A DNA stretch of 64,000 nt from Moorena bouillonii PNG (GCF_001942495.1 NZ_MKZS01000001.1:2389171-2453170), one strand, 5' to 3'. Counted from the first letter of the stretch, positions 37,210-47,317 are shown. Notes: a model not told the origin generated them from the sequence alone. Program-made: numbers and translations.

Positions 37210-37378
37210 TATTTTTTAAGATTTCTTGATCCGGATCAATTTAGAAAACAAAAGTGTTCAGTGTGAGTTTTCGATTTAGCAGCAGTTTATTAAATTTTAT
37301 TAAGCACCATTGGCTTAAATCCACTAACATAGAAGAGAATTGGAGAAAAGGGCTAATTAGAGAGATTCAGAAGGTTTC

Positions 37379-38299
37379 ATGAAATACGGAATTGATATTG
37401 GTCACAACTTGCCCCCTGATACAGGAGCTCAAGGTATCAGAGTAGAAGATGAAATGACTAGAGACGTGGGAACTAGAGTAATTTCCAAATTGAGAGACTT
37501 GGGACATCAGGTAGTTGAATGCAAGCCTAAGAGTGCGAGTACTTTGGGCAGCTCGCTGCGGCAACGGTGCAATATTGCCAATGCTAATCGAGTTGATCAG
37601 TTTGTTTCAATTCATTTTAATGGGTTTAATGGTCAAGCTAATGGGGTAGAAGTATTTGCGATTAGTGATACTGCCAAAAAAATTGCCCAGCCAGTTTTAG
37701 AAAAAATAGTCGAGTTGGGTTACTTCAATAGAAAGGTAAAAAATGGCTCTCATTTATATGTCCTCCGATATACCAATATGCCAGCAATTCTGATAGAAAG
37801 CTGCTTTTGTGATTCCCAGAAAGATATGGAACTCTACGATCCAGAAGCATTGGCTAATGCAATTGTTCAAGGATTAACAGGAGAAGAACCACCAACTACT
37901 AAATCTTCCTCTGACGATAATGTGCTGGAATTACAAAAATCTCTCAATCGCCTAAAAATCAAAAGTCCTGCTGGTCAGCCATTAGTAGAAGATGGATCTC
38001 TTGGTCAGGCGACTATCGCAGCAATAAAAACATTTCAAGCTATTGTAGGAATTAACCAAACTGGAATTGGTGACTCGACGACATGGCAGACTATTAATCA
38101 GATTCTTGAGCAACCCATACTTAGACCTAATCATGCTGCAGGTACCACGGTAAAATATCTCCAACGTCGGGTGGGAACTCAGGCAGATGGTATCTTTGGT
38201 TCAGGCACCGCAAGTGCTGTGATCAGATTTCAGGAACAAAAGGGTTTAACGGCTGATGGTATTGTTGGACCACAAACTTGGAGTAAATTGATTGACTAA
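37379..38299 (+). CDS. N-acetylmuramoyl-L-alanine amidase with two peptidoglycan-binding domains
   Basis: 306 residues. The Amidase_3 domain (1-175) shows the zinc set: His in DIGHNLPPD, Glu in VEDEMTRDVG, His in FVSIHFNGF and catalytic Glu in ILIESCFCD. Two PG_binding_1 repeats follow (LQKSLNRLKI...IAAIKTFQ; LQRRVGTQADGIFGSGTASAVIRFQ). No N-terminal signal peptide is visible, so export may be non-classical, or the enzyme acts in lysis or is phage-derived. Cleaves the amide between MurNAc and L-Ala. Confidence 0.92.
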   Translation: MKYGIDIGHNLPPDTGAQGIRVEDEMTRDVGTRVISKLRDLGHQVVECKPKSASTLGSSLRQRCNIANANRVDQFVSIHFNGFNGQANGVEVFAISDTAKKIAQPVLEKIVELGYFNRKVKNGSHLYVLRYTNMPAILIESCFCDSQKDMELYDPEALANAIVQGLTGEEPPTTKSSSDDNVLELQKSLNRLKIKSPAGQPLVEDGSLGQATIAAIKTFQAIVGINQTGIGDSTTWQTINQILEQPILRPNHAAGTTVKYLQRRVGTQADGIFGSGTASAVIRFQEQKGLTADGIVGPQTWSKLID

Positions 38300-38433
38300 C
38301 AAGGCTTTGAGCGAAGTTTAGCATTGAACAGGTGCCTCACGTCTCACCCGAGCGATCGATCGGGGAGCGTGAGATTAATGGCGGACAGGAATTATATTAT
38401 AATAATTAGATTAGCTCAAGGTAATAACTAATA

Positions 38434-39045
38434 TTAATCTTTATTAGTATAGTTTTTCGTTAACAGGATAAGATAGTCTAATGCTCCATATAATCGGGAC
38501 AATTTATCAATTGTAAAATTTTCGATATTTTGAGTAAAAATGTCCCTTTTTAATCGTCCAAACTGCCATAAATTACCATCAGTAACTATGCCATAAACAG
38601 GACGTTGAACATCTTGATTTATTTTTTGGGAAGCTACTAACTCGGCAAGGCATTGCCCCCAACCTTGTTGAAAATCATTTTTCTTAGCTTCAAGAATAAT
38701 AACTAATGGTTTTTCTAAAACCGTTTTTCCTAATTCCGATTTTGTCGAAAATATGTAGTCAGGAGTACCTGACAGAATTTGATCATAAAATATGCTTTTT
38801 TGAATCCAGAAAGCATAGGTTTTATAGTATTTTTTATAGAGTTCTCGCAACAAGGGAGAAATGATAATTTCACTCCGAGACGCTTCCGAGCTGAATACAT
38901 CTATTGTTTCTTTATAAAACTCTAGGTCTTTCAAGAAAATTTCGGGTAGGTCAGTGTCTTGAGAAACTATAAATGTTCCTTCTTCGTATTTAATTTGGTA
39001 GTGTTTCTGTACATCAGCTATAGTTTTAAAGTCACTAAATGCCAT
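38434..39045 (-). CDS. PD-(D/E)XK nuclease-fold protein, paralogue 2
   Basis: 203 residues. Core GTPDYIFSTKSE ... KPLVIILEAKKNDFQQG gives Asp and Glu-x-Lys, followed by GQCLAELVASQ and VYGIVTDGNLWQFGRL, the same blocks as at 2059-2580 and 39927-40571. N-terminal 60 residues are specific to this copy. Predicted nuclease fold of unknown role, without a modification enzyme next to it. Confidence 0.65.
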   Translation of the reverse strand: MAFSDFKTIADVQKHYQIKYEEGTFIVSQDTDLPEIFLKDLEFYKETIDVFSSEASRSEIIISPLLRELYKKYYKTYAFWIQKSIFYDQILSGTPDYIFSTKSELGKTVLEKPLVIILEAKKNDFQQGWGQCLAELVASQKINQDVQRPVYGIVTDGNLWQFGRLKRDIFTQNIENFTIDKLSRLYGALDYLILLTKNYTNKD

Positions 39046-39395
39046 AGTTAATCAGTCTCCTGATTGGGTCTAATCATATCTTAGACATCACACTATATCG
39101 TTATGATATTGAAACAGATGTACGGCGTAGCCTAAGAGACTGTTGATAAAGTAAATTATAAAGTAGACGGCGATTAGTCGCTGACTGTCATAGCACTTAC
39201 CAAGTATAAAGAGCGATCGCGAAGCGTGGCCAAAGGCCAATCGCTCTTAACCAGAAGAAATAAGTATAAATACTTGATTACTTACAAAAATCAAGATTTG
39301 ACTACAATTTAACCAATGCGATCGCTAAACAACATTAAGAGCCAGAATTCCTTATTCTCGGGATTATGATCTATTTGGAGCTCTTAGCTGATGGG

Positions 39396-39447
39396 GTAAG
39401 CATTCAGCACTCAGCACTCAGCACTCAGCACTCAGCTTAATGCTTAC
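39396..39447. repeat. Compact capped heptamer element
   Basis: GTAAGCATTCAG, four CACTCAG heptamers, then CTTAATGCTTAC. The shortest clear example of the capped family. Confidence 0.7.
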
Positions 39448-39529
39448 GGCCAGGGAGAAGCAGACGTAACAAAGATTAAACTAATGGTTACCGGTTGTCT
39501 TGATGCAAAGCGCGAGTGGGGGAAACCAC

Positions 39530-39570
39530 GGCAGTGCGGTCATGGGGGTTCCCCCCATGACCGCACTGCC
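39530..39570. repeat. Perfect 19-bp hairpin within family-B repeat
   Basis: Arms 39530-39548 and 39552-39570 pair perfectly around TTC. Core units are GCGGTCATGGGGG and CCCCCATGACCGC. Confidence 0.8.
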
Positions 39571-39926
39571 TCCCCTGTTCCCTTGCTGCATAGCTTATTC
39601 AAAAGCACCTCAAGTAGCGTGGCACAGGGTAAGCATTCAGCAGTCAGCCGTCAGCCGTCAGCTTATTTTATTCAAAAGCTGAAAGGTAAGCATTTAGGCG
39701 TTGGCCACGCTACGCGAATGGCCACGCTACGCCAACAACTATCAGTCGTCAGCCTTGGCCGTTGGCCACGCTACGCGAATGGCTGATAACTGATAGCTGA
39801 TAGCTGATAGCTGAATGCTTACGGCACAGGCTTCTACCGTGGCACAGGCTTCGACGCTGGGACAAACACGCATAAGCTGATAACTGATAGCTGATAGCTG
39901 AGGGCTGATAGCTGATCAATTAACTT

Positions 39927-40571
39927 ATGAAAAAATCGATATTCAAAGAAAACCGAAAGTATACATTTAGTGACTATTTTGCGATGACCAATCCCACTGA
40001 GGAAATTGTTGGTGAGTTGGGTTACTCCTTCGCCATTGAAGCAATTGACCTCCCGAAGTCTAGCAACTATGACCTAGATATCATTCAAAACCTCAACCAT
40101 ACTTACTACACCATTATTCCTAAAATAAGCCTTACGTCGGAAATTGCCAAACGGGAATTTCTGATTGCCCCACTAATCCTGGAAATTGCCAAGCTGCTCC
40201 CAGTTAAAGTCAATGTTGAGTATCCCCTAGACATTAACGATCAGCTAGGGGGAGCGCTGGACTACTTATTAAAAAGTAGCCAAAATCTGATTATTATAGA
40301 AGCAAAAAAGAAAGATATTGATGGTGGCTTCAACCAGTTAGCAGCAGAACTAATTGCTTTAGATAAGTATGAAGAGAGCGAATCTATTGAAATTCTTTAT
40401 GGTGCTGTGACTCTAGGGGATATTTGGAAATTTGGAACCCTTGATCGGAAACGGAAGCACATTGGCAAAACTATTCAAAGTCAGACTATTCCTAGGGATA
40501 CAGAAGAAATATTCTCCATTTTGATTGGAATACTAAGCTTAAAACCAGGGCAGAGTTCAATTAAGCGCTAA
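39927..40571 (+). CDS. PD-(D/E)XK nuclease-fold protein, paralogue 3
   Basis: 214 residues. EIAKREFLIAPLILEIAK, then GALDYLLKSSQNLIIIEAKK (Asp, Glu-x-Lys), FNQLAAELIALDKY and YGAVTLGDIWKFGTLDR. Closest to the protein at 2059-2580, with the same spacing of blocks. It begins immediately after a heptamer array and ends 48 bases before trpG on the same strand. Function unknown. Confidence 0.68.
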   Translation: MKKSIFKENRKYTFSDYFAMTNPTEEIVGELGYSFAIEAIDLPKSSNYDLDIIQNLNHTYYTIIPKISLTSEIAKREFLIAPLILEIAKLLPVKVNVEYPLDINDQLGGALDYLLKSSQNLIIIEAKKKDIDGGFNQLAAELIALDKYEESESIEILYGAVTLGDIWKFGTLDRKRKHIGKTIQSQTIPRDTEEIFSILIGILSLKPGQSSIKR

Positions 40572-40619
40572 CCTATAATCTATAACCTTGAACCTATGGT
40601 CAATCGGGAGTAACCGATC

Positions 40620-41237
40620 ATGATTCTTGTCATTGACAACTACGACAGCTTTACCTACAACTTAGTCCAGTACCTAGGAGAATTGGGTAGCCAATTACCT
40701 GTGGCATCAGAGATTCAGGTCTATCGCAATGATAAAATTGATATACAGAAAATCCGCGAGCTCAACCCAGATGGGGTAGTGATTTCTCCAGGCCCAGGAC
40801 GTCCTGAAGATGCTGGGATATCAGGTGCTATCTACAGCAATTTGGGGTCAACTCTACCCATTATAGGGGTTTGCTTGGGTCATCAAGCCTTGGGTCAGGT
40901 ATTTGGCGGGAAAATTGTTTCGGCACCAGTATTGATGCATGGCAAAACCTCAGAGATTCATCATACTGGGGTTGGGGTTTTTCGGGGATTACCCAATCCT
41001 TTCACAGCGACTCGATACCATAGCTTAGTTATTGACCGTAGCTGCTGTCCTGATGTCTTGGAAATCACGGCTTGGGTGGATGATGGCACAATTATGGGAG
41101 TTAGACATCGGAACTATACACACATAGAAGGCGTCCAATTTCATCCAGAGAGTATTTTGACCTGTTCTGGTAAGCAACTTCTAAAAAACTTCTTAGAATC
41201 GCTGCCAGCATCTGCTACTCTCTCTATATCTCCCTGA
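40620..41237 (+). CDS. trpG: Glutamine amidotransferase of anthranilate/aminodeoxychorismate synthase
   Basis: 205 residues. Class I glutaminase: IDNYDSFTYNLVQYLGELG at the start, SPGPGRPEDAG, nucleophile Cys in GVCLGHQALGQVFGG and the His-Glu pair in VQFHPESILT. Supplies ammonia for tryptophan and/or folate synthesis; amphibolic TrpG/PabA subunits are common. The synthase subunit is not in the window. GGAGTAACCGATC precedes the ATG. Confidence 0.92.
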   Translation: MILVIDNYDSFTYNLVQYLGELGSQLPVASEIQVYRNDKIDIQKIRELNPDGVVISPGPGRPEDAGISGAIYSNLGSTLPIIGVCLGHQALGQVFGGKIVSAPVLMHGKTSEIHHTGVGVFRGLPNPFTATRYHSLVIDRSCCPDVLEITAWVDDGTIMGVRHRNYTHIEGVQFHPESILTCSGKQLLKNFLESLPASATLSISP

Positions 41238-41261
41238 AAATAAACTTGTTTCCAAGAAACC

Positions 41262-42047
41262 ATGAAACGGCGACAGTTGATGCGCTATGTGAGTGCGGGT
41301 GTACTCACAACTCTTTCAACCGGCTTAGCTTCTGGACTCAGTTCTTACCAAGCACAGCCATCACGCAATGTATTGACAGTAAAGTGGCTTGGTCATACCT
41401 GCTTTTTATTTACTGGGGGTGGTGTGCGAGTTTTAGTCAACCCATTCCAAACCATTGGGTGTACGGCTAGATACAACTCACCAAAAGTAGAGGCAGATTT
41501 AGTCCTAATCAGTAGCCTACTACTAGATGAAGGAGCAGCGGAAGGTATACCGGGGAGTCCCCGGCTCCTATTTGAACCGGGTATTTTTCAAGTAAATGGG
41601 CTAAAATTCGAGGGAATTAGTATTCCTCACGACCGAGTCGGTGGACGTCGGTTTGGTAATAACGTGGTTTGGAAATGGACTCAAAATGGTATCAATATCC
41701 TACACCTGGGAGGAGCAGCAGCCCCTCTAGATATTGAGCAGAAAATTCTGATCGGGCGTCCTGATTTAGCTTTGATTCCAGTGGGAGGGGGACCAAAAGC
41801 CTACACCCCTCAAGAAGCTAAACAGGCATTTGATGTCCTTAAGGCAAAGATCATGATTCCTACTCATTTCCGAACCAAGGCCGCTGATGCCGAACAGTGT
41901 GATATTTTGCCAGTGGAGGAGTTCTTAACATTGATGAAGGACACACCCATACGCCGTGCCAAAAACGATACCATTACGATTAGCTCAGGGGATTTATCCC
42001 AAGATGGGTCAGTGATTCAACTAATGAGTTACAACTACAACTTTTAA
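41262..42047 (+). CDS. Metallo-beta-lactamase-fold protein lacking the usual histidine motif
   Basis: 261 residues. N-terminus MKRRQLMRYVSAGVLTTL resembles a twin-arginine or Sec leader. The fold is suggested by VKWLGHTCFLFTGGGVRVLVNPF, ISIPHDRVGGRRFGNN and IPVGGGPKAYTPQEA with IPTHF. Where the family normally has HxHxDH, this protein reads LISSLLLDEGAAEG, so the main metal site is missing. Probably non-hydrolytic or a divergent clade. It follows trpG by 24 bases, and its stop directly abuts the start of the kinase gene. Confidence 0.72.
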   Translation: MKRRQLMRYVSAGVLTTLSTGLASGLSSYQAQPSRNVLTVKWLGHTCFLFTGGGVRVLVNPFQTIGCTARYNSPKVEADLVLISSLLLDEGAAEGIPGSPRLLFEPGIFQVNGLKFEGISIPHDRVGGRRFGNNVVWKWTQNGINILHLGGAAAPLDIEQKILIGRPDLALIPVGGGPKAYTPQEAKQAFDVLKAKIMIPTHFRTKAADAEQCDILPVEEFLTLMKDTPIRRAKNDTITISSGDLSQDGSVIQLMSYNYNF

Positions 42048-43964
42048 ATGCGCTTGCCTAGCCCCTTACCCAGACTGCAACCGCCTTTCTGGATTGGTGG
42101 AGTGGCGGTTTTAGGCATGATTTTCTGGATTGAAACCCTACGCCAGTTTGGGTTTATTGTTCCAACTCCCTTTATACTTCTTTTCTTTGCTGTTGCCCTA
42201 ACTGCCAGTATCGACGGATTACTTGCTGGAGTTACCAGTGCCACAGTATGGGCAATTTACCTGATCTATGCCTCTGCTGTTCACGTTGGTTCACCGAGTT
42301 TAACCGGGGGTTCAGTAGAGGTGAGTTTGGGGATTCTAGTTGTGGTCTTACTGGCTGTGCGGCTCGGCTGGATAAAAGACCAGAATCAGAAGCTGATCCA
42401 AAAGTTGCGACAAGCCAGCCTTGAGCTAGAACGACGGATTGAACAACGCACCGCTGAACTCTTAACCACCAATTCTAGACTCTCCAAGGAGATTCGCGGA
42501 CGCATTCTGGCTCAAGAAGCCCTCGGAAAAAACGAATTGGCATTACAGTTAAGCCAAAATCGACTCGAAAGTATTTTGAGTTCCCTTGAGGATGTGGTTT
42601 GGTCCGTGCGCCCCCAAACCTCCAGACTGCTTTACCTCAACTCCGCTGTTGATAGTCTTTATGGTTATAGTATATCCGATTTTTTAGGTAACTCAAATCT
42701 TTGGCTAGAGGTAATCCACCCAGAAGACCGAGAACGAGTTCAGCAGAAGCGAAATTTTTTTAGCAATAACTCATTGCCCTTGTCACCCCAATCACTTCTG
42801 GCCATTGACGGTCAAGACTTAGAATATCGAATCGTGCGCTCTGATGGGCAGGTGCGCTGGATTCGTGATCATGTACAAATTCACACCGATGCCCATGGTA
42901 TCGCGATACGCATTGATGGTATTGTCACTGACATTACCAAAGCCAAGCAAGTCGAGGAAGCTTTGGCAGAGAGTGAGCGGAAATTTCACGCCATCTTTGA
43001 CCAGACCAGCCAATTTACATGGCTCCTGCAACCAGATGGTACCTTGCTCGAAGCCAACCAAACTGCCCTTAACTTTAGCGGATTAACTCGCTCACAGATT
43101 GTGGGTAAGCCCTTCTGGCAAATCCAATGGTGGACACAGTCTACTCAAACCGAGAATTCTTTAAAAAATGCGATCGCTCAAGCAGCCACCGGTAACTTTG
43201 TCCGTTATCAAGGGTCGGTGCTAGGGTTAAACGGTCAAGTGATCACCATGGATTTTTCCGTGAAACCATTGCGGGATGAAAACGGAAATATAGTTTTGTT
43301 AATCCCAGAAGGTCGAGATATTAGCGATCGCATCAGAGCAGAAGCAGCAACTCTAGAGGCCCAAAACAAGGACATACTGCTTAAAGAGATTCACCATCGG
43401 GTCAAGAACAATTTACAAATTGTCTCAGGACTCCTTTACCTCCAGTCCCGATATATAGATGATGAAAGTATCCTGGATATCCTCTGTGAAAGCCGCAATC
43501 GTCTCTAAGTCATGGCCTTAATCCATGAGAAACTTTATGGCTCTAAGAATCTGAGTCAGATTGACTTCCAAGATTATATTCAATCCCTGACTAAGGACTT
43601 ATTAGGATCTTACGCCTGTACTAATAATCCCCCTACGATTAAGGTTAATTTTGTTCAGACATTTCTCAACATCGACAGGGCCATTACCTGTGGTTTAATT
43701 ATTAATGAGTTAGTCTCCAATGCCCTCAAACATGCTTTTCCAGAAGAAGATGGCGGTGAAATTATTGTTGACTTTAAGTGCTGTGAGGATAACTATTTTG
43801 AACTGATCGTCAGTGACAATGGTCTTGGCATCCGAGAAGGTATAGATTTAGATAACCCCAACACCCTCGGTCTACGCTTAGTCCATACCCTAGCCACTAA
43901 GCAACTCAAAGGTGAGGTTGAGTTAGATACAAGTCATGGTGTTATGTTTAAAATTAACTTTTAA
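42048..43964 (+). pseudogene. PAS sensor histidine kinase (HisKA_2 type) interrupted by an in-frame TAA
   Basis: Two frames (42048-43508 and 43512-43964) are in the same phase with one TAA at 43506-43508. Part 1 (486 residues): about three hydrophobic segments (residues 15-110), a coiled coil, two PAS domains (about 175-300 and 310-430) and the phosphoacceptor H-box LLKEIHHRVKNNLQIVSGLL near 448. Part 2 (150 residues): MALIHEKLYGSKNLSQIDF and the ATPase domain with LIINELVSNALKHAFP and SDNGLGIREG. The sense codon was probably CAA or AAA. ATG at 43512 could restart translation and give a two-piece kinase. Confidence 0.8.
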
Positions 43965-44183
43965 TAAAGTTTAAACAAGTTTAAACAAGCTTAAAGCATT
44001 AGTAAATTTTTAAAGACCCACCTCGAATTGTGATATAGAACTATCAGGTTGTGAGGCAGTTAACTAACCGGCAGCACAGAACCAAGGCAAAAGTTATTAA
44101 GTAGGGAGAACAAACTGGCTTGCTTCAAGGTTAAGACAAGGGACAACCCACGGTAACTTGAAAAGCAATTCCATAACTAGGAA

Positions 44184-45743
44184 ATGTCACAAATAAACAT
44201 CTTAGTGGTTGAAGATGAAGCGATCACAGCTGAAGTTATTGCTGAACAGCTCATACAGTTGGGATACACCGTAACCGATAGCGTCACCTCTGGCACGGGC
44301 GCTATCAGCAGCACTGCCAATAACCAGCCTGATTTAGTCCTGATGGATATTACCTTAGATCCAAATGATATAGATGGCATAACTGCTGCTCAGCGCATCC
44401 GAGAGCAATTCCAGATTCCAGTAGTCTATTTGACAGCCCACTCTGATGAGACTACCCTAGCCCGAGCTAAGATGACAGCACCGTTCGGGTATCTGATCAA
44501 ACCATTTAACGAACGGGAATTGCGGGTAGCGATTGAAACAGCCCTCTATCGGCACCAGCTGGAAAAAGAGTTAGTCAAACAGCAGAATTTGCTAGCAACA
44601 ATACTCAGCTCCACTAATGATGCCGTGATCGCTAGCAATGAAACAGGGGCAATCACCTACATCAACCCAGCAGCTGCAACCCTCACTGGCTGGACAGTAG
44701 CAGAAGCTTCTGGGCAAAGCATTACAGATGTGATTCAAATTGTAGACGAACTCACTAATGCCCCACTCCAGAACCCAGTCATGGAAGTGATTCAGGAAGA
44801 AAGGGTCATTTTTAGGGATCAGGGCATAGGTTTGATTGCCAAAGACGGTAGCAAGATCCCGGTGGGAAATAGTGCTTCCCCCATTACAGAAGAAGATGGT
44901 AGCATCAAGGGTGTAGTTCTTGTGCTGTGGAATATCAGTAAACAGCAAAAACCCGAATTATTGGCAGTAGAAAGAGACAAATTGCTAGCCAAAGCTGGCG
45001 CTAGCATACAAGCTGAAGCTCAAGCGGGTCAAATATTGTCTGCAGTACAAGAACTAGGGGCACTGAAATCTGACCTAATCGCTAGGATTTCCCATGAGTT
45101 TCGCACTCCCCTATCGATTATTTTAACTGCTGCTGAACTGCTGCAAAAATACGGGTCCAAGTTGTCACCGCACAAACAAGAAAGAAACTTGTATCGGATT
45201 CAATCATCAGTGATGCGAATGACTCGAATTATGGAAGATGTTCTGACCTTAAGCAAGGCTGAATCCGGTGAACTCCAGCTCAACTGTGTGCCCGTAGATG
45301 TGGTTGAATTCTGCCGCAGTTTAGTGGAAGAGCACCAAATCATGGTGGGAAAGCGCTATACTATCGGTTTGATTCCTCAGGATTCCCCTGGCCTAGTTGA
45401 GCTGGATGAACAAATCCTACGGCAAATTTTGAGCAATTTGCTGACCTTAGCAACTCATTACTCCTTGAAGGGTAGTATGATTGCTTTGGAAATGTTTTGT
45501 GAAGATAACCAAATTGTGTTCCAGGTAAAAGACCAAGGCAGTGGGATTGTGCCCGAAAGTCAGGGACAATTATTTGAAGCGTTATTCCGAGCTAGTAATA
45601 TTGGTTCTATGTCTTCTTCAGGAATGGGGTTAGGCATGATCCGCAAGTTTGTGGATTTGCATCGTGGTCAAATTACCTTAACTAGTCAAGTCGGAGTTGG
45701 GACAACCTATACGGTAAAATTGCCATTAACCAGTTCTATCTAG
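44184..45743 (+). CDS. Response regulator-PAS-histidine kinase hybrid
   Basis: 519 residues. Receiver domain 1-125 with phosphoacceptor Asp55 (LVLMDITLDP) and Lys in YLIKPFNEREL; PAS domain about 137-255 (NDAVIASNETGAITYINPAA); HisKA with RISHEFRTPLSIIL near residue 303; HATPase with DQGSGIVPESQGQLFE and SSGMGLGMIRKFVDLH. The N-box reads LRQILSNLLTLATHYS, where the usual NLLSNAxKYS Asn is replaced, so ATP/Mg binding may be weak. It is 219 bases downstream of the split kinase and may receive its phosphate. Confidence 0.88.
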   Translation: MSQINILVVEDEAITAEVIAEQLIQLGYTVTDSVTSGTGAISSTANNQPDLVLMDITLDPNDIDGITAAQRIREQFQIPVVYLTAHSDETTLARAKMTAPFGYLIKPFNERELRVAIETALYRHQLEKELVKQQNLLATILSSTNDAVIASNETGAITYINPAAATLTGWTVAEASGQSITDVIQIVDELTNAPLQNPVMEVIQEERVIFRDQGIGLIAKDGSKIPVGNSASPITEEDGSIKGVVLVLWNISKQQKPELLAVERDKLLAKAGASIQAEAQAGQILSAVQELGALKSDLIARISHEFRTPLSIILTAAELLQKYGSKLSPHKQERNLYRIQSSVMRMTRIMEDVLTLSKAESGELQLNCVPVDVVEFCRSLVEEHQIMVGKRYTIGLIPQDSPGLVELDEQILRQILSNLLTLATHYSLKGSMIALEMFCEDNQIVFQVKDQGSGIVPESQGQLFEALFRASNIGSMSSSGMGLGMIRKFVDLHRGQITLTSQVGVGTTYTVKLPLTSSI

Positions 45744-45794
45744 GTGGGGTTGGGCTAAAAAGAAATATAGCTAACAACTAACCAATAACTAAGG

Positions 45795-47108
45795 ATGATT
45801 CCACAAACCGAATATAAAGAACGTCGTGAACAGTTGATGAGTAAGATTGGCAACGGAACCGCTATCTTTCGGAGCGCCCCGGTTGCCATTATGCATAATA
45901 CTGTGGAATACAATTTCCGACAGGATAGCGATTTTTTTTACTTGACAGGTTTCAATGAACCAGAGGCCGTAGTTGTACTAGCGCCCCATCACGAAGAACA
46001 CCGATTTGTTCTGTTTGTGCAACCGAAAGAACCAGAGAAAGAAGTCTGGACAGGCTATCTGACAGGTGTCGAAGCAGCAAAAGAAAAATTTGGAGCCGAT
46101 CAAACCTATCCGATTACTGAGTTGAATGAGAAGCTACCTCAGTATTTAGAAAAGGCCGATAGAATTTATTACCACTTGGGACGGGATAAACCTTTTAATA
46201 ATACCATCCTAAAACACTGGCAAAGGTTGATGGCACTTTATCCCAAGAACGGAAGCGGACCGATGGCTCTCGAATCCACTAACTTAATTCTCTATGGGAT
46301 GCGCCGGGTGAAGAGTGCTACGGAATTGAAGTTGATGCGTCAAGCTATAGAAATCTCTGTGGATGCCCATAACCATGCTAGAGCATTTACTCAACCTGGG
46401 CGTTATGAATATGAAGTGCAGGCAGAGCTAGAACATGATTTTCGGCGACGAGGTGCCATCGGACCGGCTTACCCGAGCATAGTAGCGTCTGGGGCTAATA
46501 GCTGCGTTCTACACTATACCGAGAACAATCGACAGATGCAAGACGGGGATTTACTACTGATTGATGCTGGTTGTTCTTATGGGTATTATAACGCTGATAT
46601 TACTCGGACATTTCCAGTGGGTGGTAAGTTTACCCCAGAGCAGAAAATTCTGTATGAGTTGGTCTTGAAAGCACAGTTGAATGCGATCGCACAAGTTAAA
46701 CCAGGGAATCCCTATAATCAATTTCATGACACCGCTGTGAAAATCCTGGTGGAAGGGTTAATCGATTTGGGACTCCTGGCTGGTGATAGTGAGGAAATTA
46801 TTAAAGAGGAGAAATATAAACATCTATATATGCACCGCACCGGTCACTGGCTGGGATTGGATGTCCATGACAGTGGAGGCTACAAGCAGGGGGAAAACTG
46901 GCAGATTTTTCAGCCCGGTAATGTAGTAACAGTGGAACCAGGACTTTATATTGGTCCTGATACTGAGCCAATAGAAGGTCAGCCAGCTATTGATCAGCGG
47001 TGGCGCGGGATTGGGATTCGGATTGAGGATGATGTGTTAGTGACTGAGTCAGGGAATGAAGTCTTGACTGCTGGTGTGCCGAAATCCGTAGAGGAGCTAG
47101 AGACTTAA
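45795..47108 (+). CDS. pepP: Xaa-Pro aminopeptidase (M24B)
   Basis: 437 residues. AMP_N domain at the start (ERREQLMSKIGNGTAIFRSAP), then the pita-bread fold with the five metal ligands: LLLIDAGCSYGYYNADITRTFP, HMHRTGHWLGLDVHD, VVTVEPGLYIG and RIEDDVLVTE. Removes N-terminal residues next to proline; cytoplasmic. Start ATG with AAGG just upstream. Confidence 0.93.
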   Translation: MIPQTEYKERREQLMSKIGNGTAIFRSAPVAIMHNTVEYNFRQDSDFFYLTGFNEPEAVVVLAPHHEEHRFVLFVQPKEPEKEVWTGYLTGVEAAKEKFGADQTYPITELNEKLPQYLEKADRIYYHLGRDKPFNNTILKHWQRLMALYPKNGSGPMALESTNLILYGMRRVKSATELKLMRQAIEISVDAHNHARAFTQPGRYEYEVQAELEHDFRRRGAIGPAYPSIVASGANSCVLHYTENNRQMQDGDLLLIDAGCSYGYYNADITRTFPVGGKFTPEQKILYELVLKAQLNAIAQVKPGNPYNQFHDTAVKILVEGLIDLGLLAGDSEEIIKEEKYKHLYMHRTGHWLGLDVHDSGGYKQGENWQIFQPGNVVTVEPGLYIGPDTEPIEGQPAIDQRWRGIGIRIEDDVLVTESGNEVLTAGVPKSVEELET

Positions 47109-47229
47109 GCTATTGTGCATCTACAGCAAGATATCAGCCAGTGGGTTGCGTTACGGGACGGGTTCAGGGGCTTGCGAGGTGGAAAATCAGAGGCTTTCCG
47201 TCCCGGACACACCCTACTCACTTTTTTAT

Positions 47230-47285
47230 TCTCCATTCCCGATTCCCGATTCCCGATTCCCGATTCCCTGTTCCCGATTCCCTGG
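47230..47285. repeat. Heptamer tandem repeat (TTCCCGA)
   Basis: Six to seven 7-base units between pepP and the ATP-grasp gene; the short frames crossing it are artefacts. Confidence 0.85.
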
Positions 47286-47317
47286 GTGCAGCGCTATAGC
47301 TACCGTTATAGAAAACA

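Larger units (their letters stand above)
39046..39926. repeat. 880-base repeat cluster between two PD-(D/E)XK genes
   Basis: Contents in order: hairpin 39208-39248 built on AAGAGCGAT and GGCCAAAGGCC; capped heptamer element 39396-39447; family-B piece 39478-39600 with a 19-bp perfect hairpin; capped element 39629-39822 containing GGCCACGCTACGCGAA pieces; GATAGCT heptamers to 39915. No gene. Confidence 0.75.
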
